A DNA stretch of 10,585 nucleotides from contig JAWWBX010000136.1 of assembly GCA_033720735.1 (NCBI GenBank), forward strand, positions 1 to 10,585, in the 5' to 3' direction. Position numbers and translations under genes: made by a program. Below are positions 6,162 to 10,585 of this stretch, piece by piece. The notes below the pieces were generated by a model. It was not told the DNA's origin. It made no database searches and saw only the letters and a list, made by a program, of their open reading frames with translations. Source of the stretch: B8-G4 sp033720735 (GTDB lineage Bacteria > Bacteroidota > Bacteroidia > Chitinophagales > Saprospiraceae). How positions within the stretch are numbered: the first letter of the stretch is position 1; each line of letters opens with the position of its first letter.

Positions 6162-7562
6162 ATGTCACGTCTGCTCTGTTTCACCCTGCTCTTGATTGGC
6201 CTGACGGCGCGACCCCTTGCCCAGGATGAGATCATCCTGACAGAAATTGCCACGGGCTTCAACACGCCTGTGGATATTGTCCATGCCGGGGACGACCGCT
6301 TGTTTGTTGTGGAAAAACGCGGGGTGATCCGCATCATGGATACGACGGGCCAGGTCATGGCTGATCCGTTTCTTGACATCGATCTGCTCGTCAACAGCAC
6401 AAGCAGTGAACGCGGCTTACTGGGTCTGGCCTTTCACCCTGACTACGCGGAGAATGGCTATCTGTACGTCAACTACACCAATGTGATCGGAAGCACAGTG
6501 ATCGAGCGCTATACCCGCGACTCCACCAATGCGCACGCGGCTGATCCCGCCTCGGGGAAGGTCTTGCTGGTGATCAGCCAACCGTTTCCCAACCACAATG
6601 CCGGCGATCTCGCCTTTGGACCTGACGGCTACCTGTATATCGGAACCGGAGATGGCGGGAGTGGTGGTGATCCGGGTGACCGCGCCCAGGACCCGCTGCG
6701 GCTGCTCGGAAAGATGTTGCGGATCGATGTCGACAATGGCGATCCTTACAGCATCCCGCCTGACAATCCCTTTGCGGACACGGACGCCGCGCTCGACGAG
6801 ATCTGGGCAATCGGTCTCAGAAATCCCTGGCGCTACAGCTTTGACCGCACAACCGGCGATCTCTATATCGCTGATGTGGGGCAGAACGCATGGGAGGAGG
6901 TCAATTTTCAGATGGCCGGTGCGCCGGGTGGCCAGAAGTTCGGCTGGCGTTGTTATGGGGGCAACGCGGCGTTTAACACGAGCGGCTGTCCCGACAGCGA
7001 CTCGCTTACCTTCCCGGTATTTGCCTATCCGCACGAAGGATTCAATTGTGCCGGGTCTGTGACCGGCGGCTTCGTGTATCGCGGCAGTCGCCATCCGGGC
7101 CTGGTCGGCACCTATATCATGGCGGATTACTGCAAGGGTTCTTTCCGGGGCTTTCGGATGGAAGGCGGGGAGGCCGTCGATCAGCGGGTGCTGGCACAGC
7201 TCGATCAGTTTGAATACACGTCGTTCGGTGAGGACGCTTCAGGAGAGATCTACGTCGCGGGAGCTTCGGGCAGGATCTACCGGCTGGAGCAGACACCGGT
7301 CAGCAGCATTGACAATGTTCGCGATCAACAATGGCGTGTCTTTCCCGTCCCCGCCACAGAGGACATGTATCTGCAAGCACATCGTGATCTCACTGTTGTC
7401 GGGGCATGGGTGGCGATTTACAACTTGCTCGGGCATCAGGTCTTCCGATCAGCACTGCCAACCGATGGACGCGTTTCAGTGGCCGAACTGGCCCCCGGCA
7501 TCTATTGGGCAGTGATCAGTTGGGGCGGTTCCAATGAGGTGCTCCGGTTTGTCGTACAATAA
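6162..7562 (+). CDS. PQQ-dependent sugar dehydrogenase family protein with T9SS sorting domain
   Basis: A 466-residue secreted protein of the soluble glucose/sorbosone dehydrogenase (six-bladed propeller, COG2133-like) family, which oxidises sugars or related alcohols with PQQ as cofactor. Signal peptide at residues 1-21 (LLCFTLLLIGLTARPLAQ). The catalytic domain spans about 25-376 with family landmarks: SERGLLGLAFHPDY (82-95), the active-site His145 in FPNHNAGDLAFGPDGYLYIG, GDGG (163-166), the cofactor-pocket motif GLRNPWR (218-224), IADVGQNAWEEV (236-247) and the last blade SFGEDASGEIYV (354-365). Residues about 391-466 are a T9SS type A sorting domain (VFPVPATEDMYL, LAPGIYWAV), so it is probably exported across the outer membrane. 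The substrate cannot be told from sequence. It is divergent from the large surface protein gene; the DUF2207 gene follows 120 bases downstream with no terminator between, so co-transcription is possible. Confidence 0.9.
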   Translation: MSRLLCFTLLLIGLTARPLAQDEIILTEIATGFNTPVDIVHAGDDRLFVVEKRGVIRIMDTTGQVMADPFLDIDLLVNSTSSERGLLGLAFHPDYAENGYLYVNYTNVIGSTVIERYTRDSTNAHAADPASGKVLLVISQPFPNHNAGDLAFGPDGYLYIGTGDGGSGGDPGDRAQDPLRLLGKMLRIDVDNGDPYSIPPDNPFADTDAALDEIWAIGLRNPWRYSFDRTTGDLYIADVGQNAWEEVNFQMAGAPGGQKFGWRCYGGNAAFNTSGCPDSDSLTFPVFAYPHEGFNCAGSVTGGFVYRGSRHPGLVGTYIMADYCKGSFRGFRMEGGEAVDQRVLAQLDQFEYTSFGEDASGEIYVAGASGRIYRLEQTPVSSIDNVRDQQWRVFPVPATEDMYLQAHRDLTVVGAWVAIYNLLGHQVFRSALPTDGRVSVAELAPGIYWAVISWGGSNEVLRFVVQ

Positions 7563-7682
7563 AGCAGATGAGTTCTCCGGCCGGATGTCGAACAAACGGT
7601 CGCTTTCGTCTATCATCGCTCTACAGGCGGAACACCCGAATGTGTGGCTGGTGTTGCTCTGGTTGAACAAAACGAAAACCAG

Positions 7683-9368
7683 ATGAAAACAACCTGCTAC
7701 CTCTTTCTCTTTGCCATTTTCCTCACGACTTCCGTCGCTGCAGAATCCTTTCAAATCGATACCTACGACGTAACGATCCGGGTGTCCGAGGCGGGGTACT
7801 TTGATGTCACCGAGGTCATCGATGTCAGATTTGAAGAGGCGCGACGTGGTATTTTCCGCCAACTCCCCCTGAAGGCTGTTGTGGATGGCGAGCACGTCAG
7901 AATGAATTACAGCGATGTCGCTGTTGACCACTGGGACTATACGGTGTATGACCAAAAAGGCATGCGCACCATTCGCATTGGGCATCCCGAGAAATATGTG
8001 CGCGGGCGCCAGCGGTATATCTTGCAGTATCGTGTAACAGGTGCCTTCCTTTGGTATGAGGATCATAGTGAATTCTACTGGAATCTGGTCGGTAACGACT
8101 GGCCCGTACCTATCACGAGCGTGACCTACCAGGTCATTTTTCCGCCAGACGTGTATTTCTCGACAGATGACTACGGTATTGCCACCGGCCCACACGGGAG
8201 TCGTTCGGCCGACGCCACCATTGAGCGAGAGGGCCAGGTTCTGTCAGGCAAGACGACGCTTCCTTTGCAACCAGGAGAGGGTGTCACCATCGCCGTCCGC
8301 ATGCCTCCGGAAGCGATTGCAAAACCGGCCGGATACCGCAAACCGTACGACCCGGCAAAGGACTACCTGGCGATGGTTCCAGCCGCACTGGCTGCATTTC
8401 TGGTCGGATTCTGGAGACGGTTTGGCAAGACCCCACATGATCCTTCGGAAAATAGCATCGACGACGTCTACTATCCCCCTGACGGCATGTCGGCAGCGGT
8501 GGTAGGGACGATCTTTGATCATACGGCGCACCACCGCGATGTGATTGCCCTGCTGCCCGAATGGGGCAACCGTGGCCTGGTTCGTATCCACGCGCTGGAC
8601 CCCTACAGCAATGAACCCGGGTTGTCCATCGAGCGTATCGGAGAGCTTGAACCCGATGCACCCAAACATGAACACGTCCTCTTTGACGGCTTGTTTGCCC
8701 GGGGTGACGCGGTCATGGTTTCCGATCTGAAGAACACATTTTATGCAACGACGGGCCGCGTGCAGAAGGCATTGAAGCGGGCCGTTCTGCACGAGCGCGT
8801 GTATGACATGGGCGCCTATCGCATGTTTCACTCAGGAAAGTTTGTCCTGCTGTTTGTGCTGTGCATGGCAGGCGGTATTGTCATGTTGGTCAAAACGGGC
8901 TGGATCGTGAGCGGCATCGCATTGATGGCGCTGGGTGTCATTGCCCTGGTGATCCATTTCCTTCCCCCACGACGCAGCACGGAAGGCATCATCCTGCAGC
9001 GCCAACTGCGCGGTCTCCGGAATTTTCTCCGTGATACCCCACCCGGGAAGATGGATGATCTTCTGGAAGATGATCCTGACTACTTTTCGCGGATGCTTCC
9101 GTACGCCATTGCCTTCGGCCTGGATCAGGCCTGGGTCCGGGCCTGCAGCCAGCGTGAGGTGTCGGCCCCGCACTGGTGGTACATCGGTGATACCTACCAC
9201 GCTGGCAGACGCGCCCCGCTGGAAACATTCTCAAAAGGCTTCCATGTGGAGTCCGTTTCGAGCGCTTTTACCAGCGTTCCGTCCTCCTCAGGAAGTTCGG
9301 GGAGCGGAGGCGGATTTAGCGGCAGCTCCGGGGGCGGATTCGGCGGTGGCGGCGGTGGTAGCTGGTGA
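7683..9368 (+). CDS. DUF2207 domain-containing membrane protein
   Basis: A 561-residue protein from the ATG at 7683. An in-frame GTG at 7644 would add 13 residues ahead of an obvious signal peptide, so the ATG is preferred. Residues 1-20 (MKTTCYLFLFAIFLTTSVAA) are a signal peptide. Residues about 22-210 form the extracytoplasmic beta-rich DUF2207 domain (opening with IDTYDVTIRVSEAGYFDVTE and including RRGIFRQLPL). Transmembrane segments lie at about 228-246 and, as a close pair, 387-403 and 407-425. A soluble part follows with the family block DPDYFSRMLPYAIAFGLDQAW (about 464-484). The C-terminus (533-561) is a Ser/Gly tail ending GGGGSW, which is usual for the family. The biochemical role of DUF2207 proteins is not established and I assign none. 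The leader 7563-7682 shows no good -33/-7 pair. Confidence 0.9.
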   Translation: MKTTCYLFLFAIFLTTSVAAESFQIDTYDVTIRVSEAGYFDVTEVIDVRFEEARRGIFRQLPLKAVVDGEHVRMNYSDVAVDHWDYTVYDQKGMRTIRIGHPEKYVRGRQRYILQYRVTGAFLWYEDHSEFYWNLVGNDWPVPITSVTYQVIFPPDVYFSTDDYGIATGPHGSRSADATIEREGQVLSGKTTLPLQPGEGVTIAVRMPPEAIAKPAGYRKPYDPAKDYLAMVPAALAAFLVGFWRRFGKTPHDPSENSIDDVYYPPDGMSAAVVGTIFDHTAHHRDVIALLPEWGNRGLVRIHALDPYSNEPGLSIERIGELEPDAPKHEHVLFDGLFARGDAVMVSDLKNTFYATTGRVQKALKRAVLHERVYDMGAYRMFHSGKFVLLFVLCMAGGIVMLVKTGWIVSGIALMALGVIALVIHFLPPRRSTEGIILQRQLRGLRNFLRDTPPGKMDDLLEDDPDYFSRMLPYAIAFGLDQAWVRACSQREVSAPHWWYIGDTYHAGRRAPLETFSKGFHVESVSSAFTSVPSSSGSSGSGGGFSGSSGGGFGGGGGGSW

Positions 9369-9392
9369 CGGTCCTGATGATCGGGCGTCCAC

Positions 9393-9422
9393 TTGTCCCG
9401 GTCAGAAACGGTGGTATCTTTG
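9393..9422 (+). promoter_or_regulatory. Canonical Bacteroidota promoter of bipA
   Basis: TTG (9393-9395), exactly 19 bases, then TATCTTTG (9415-9422) match the Bacteroidota vegetative consensus TTG...TAnnTTTG at every defined position. Transcription should begin near 9428, leaving only about ten leader bases, CAGGA among them, before the ATG at 9438. This separates bipA from the DUF2207 gene. Confidence 0.75.
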
Positions 9423-9437
9423 CGCCTTTTCTCAGGA

Positions 9438-10585
9438 ATGCAATCTATTCGTAACATCGCGATCATCGCGCACGTCGACCATGGCAAAACGACCCTGGTC
9501 GATCGCATTATTCATGCAAGCAACGTGCTGGATCCACGCAAGGAATCCGGAGATCTGATCCTTGACAACAACGATCTGGAGCGGGAGCGAGGCATCACGA
9601 TCCTCTCCAAGAATGTTGCCGTGCAATACAATGGTGTCAAGATCAATATCATCGACACGCCCGGGCACGCCGACTTTGGCGGTGAGGTCGAGCGCGTGCT
9701 GAAAATGGCCGACGGGGTGCTCCTGCTTGTCGATGCCTTTGAGGGTCCCATGCCCCAGACCCGGTTTGTGCTGAGCAAAGCCATTGACCTCGACCTTAAG
9801 CCGATCGTGGTCATCAACAAGGTCGACAAGGAAAACTGCACCCCCGATGAGGTCCAGGGCGATGTCTTCGACCTCATGTACAACCTCGGTGCATCGGAGG
9901 AACAGCTGGATTTTGAAACGCTGTTTGGTTCGTCCAAACAGGGCTGGATGAGTTTCGACTGGAAGCAGCGCACAACTGACATCACCCCGTTGCTCAATGC
10001 CATTGTCGAATATATTCCCGAGGCACCATATGTGGAAGGACCGCTGCAAATGCAGATCACTTCCATGGACTTTTCGAGCTATGTCGGACGGATCGCAATC
10101 GGCAGGGTTTACCGCGGCAATCTCACGGCCGGACAGGAGGTGGTGATCTGCAAGCGGGGAGGGGAGACCAGGAAGACCCGGATCAAAGAGTTGTTCGTGT
10201 TCGAAGGTCTCGGGCGTGTCACGGCAGAATCGGTACGCGCCGGTGATCTCTGTGCAGTGGTGGGAGTCGATGATTTTGAGATAGGGGATACCATTACTGA
10301 TCCTGAGCATCCGGAAGCCCTGCCGCGCATCGAGGTGGATGAACCGACCATGTCCATGCTCTTTACCATCAACAACTCACCATTTTACGGTAAAGAGGGG
10401 AAATATGTGACCTCACGCCATTTGCGGGACCGGCTCATCCAGGAGACAGAACGCAACCTTGCCCTGCGGGTTGAGGAAACGGACAGTGAAGACAAGTTCA
10501 TTGTGTATGGCCGCGGTGTACTGCACCTGGCCATCCTGATCGAAACCATGCGGCGTGAAGGATATGAACTGCAGGTAGGCAAACC
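9438..10585 (+). CDS. bipA: Translational GTPase BipA/TypA (3' end beyond the window)
   Basis: The first 382 codons of a ribosome-associated GTPase of the elongation-factor family; complete members run to about 600 residues, so roughly a third is missing at the right edge. BipA acts on the 70S ribosome and supports 50S assembly and growth under stress or cold (established for E. coli). The G domain motifs are all present: G1 AHVDHGKTT (11-19), G2 RGITI (51-55), G3 DTPGHAD (73-79) and G4 NKVD (127-130). BipA is favoured over EF-G, LepA or EF-Tu by the opening IRNIAIIAHVDHGKTTLVD, DNNDLERERGITI, the GGEVERVLKMADG block (81-93), the domain II text near FSSYVGRIAIGRVYRG, and FTINNSPFYGKEGKYVTSR further on. 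The ATG at 9438 has AGGA immediately before it and is fixed by homology. Everything visible looks intact. Confidence 0.96.
   Translation, partial: MQSIRNIAIIAHVDHGKTTLVDRIIHASNVLDPRKESGDLILDNNDLERERGITILSKNVAVQYNGVKINIIDTPGHADFGGEVERVLKMADGVLLLVDAFEGPMPQTRFVLSKAIDLDLKPIVVINKVDKENCTPDEVQGDVFDLMYNLGASEEQLDFETLFGSSKQGWMSFDWKQRTTDITPLLNAIVEYIPEAPYVEGPLQMQITSMDFSSYVGRIAIGRVYRGNLTAGQEVVICKRGGETRKTRIKELFVFEGLGRVTAESVRAGDLCAVVGVDDFEIGDTITDPEHPEALPRIEVDEPTMSMLFTINNSPFYGKEGKYVTSRHLRDRLIQETERNLALRVEETDSEDKFIVYGRGVLHLAILIETMRREGYELQVGK

Noticed and set aside
7576..7585. Palindrome TCCGGCCGGA after the dehydrogenase gene as a terminator
   Set aside because: No loop and no T-run on either strand; a ten-base GC palindrome is likely chance.
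7476..8195. 239-codon minus-strand frame over the dehydrogenase end and DUF2207 start
   Set aside because: Antisense to two recognised genes with no domain of its own.
9432..10310. 292-codon minus-strand frame
   Set aside because: Exactly antisense to the conserved bipA GTPase sequence.

Overview
This 10.6 kb window comes from a GC-rich member of the Bacteroidota, most likely a Saprospiria/Lewinella-type marine or sludge bacterium (the class is an inference). Three things point there. Two proteins end in type IX secretion (T9SS) type A sorting domains, one of which also carries an SprB-type repeat and Cys-rich repeats typical of large Bacteroidota surface proteins. The best promoter has the Bacteroidota form TTG-N19-TAnnTTTG. 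Strong Shine-Dalgarno sites are mostly absent.

Left part (1-2130). A hairpin-rich non-coding stretch of about 500 bp carries a very good minus-strand terminator (26-47). It is followed by an orphan LytTR response regulator whose phospho-acceptor Asp is replaced by Glu. Next comes an AT-rich block and then about 650 bp of GC-rich sequence with no convincing protein. That stretch is packed with short hairpins capped by GNRA and UUCG tetraloops in plus-strand sense, and it ends at a bidirectional terminator (2093-2124). I read it as a self-contained gene for a large structured non-coding RNA of no family I recognise. It is the most interesting item in the window.

Middle part (2199-7562). Two divergent genes for secreted proteins share a 132-bp intergenic region. 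The minus-strand gene encodes a 1276-residue modular surface protein with seven propeller-like repeats, a Cys-rich middle, Ig/PKD-like domains, three CxGD repeats, an SprB repeat and a T9SS tail. The plus-strand gene encodes a PQQ-type sugar dehydrogenase with a T9SS tail. Both are probably exported by the same machine.

Right part (7683-10585). A DUF2207 membrane protein with a Gly/Ser-rich tail is followed, from its own canonical promoter, by the translational GTPase gene bipA/typA, which runs off the right edge. These two are housekeeping-like. No mobile element, CRISPR array, tRNA or rRNA was seen.
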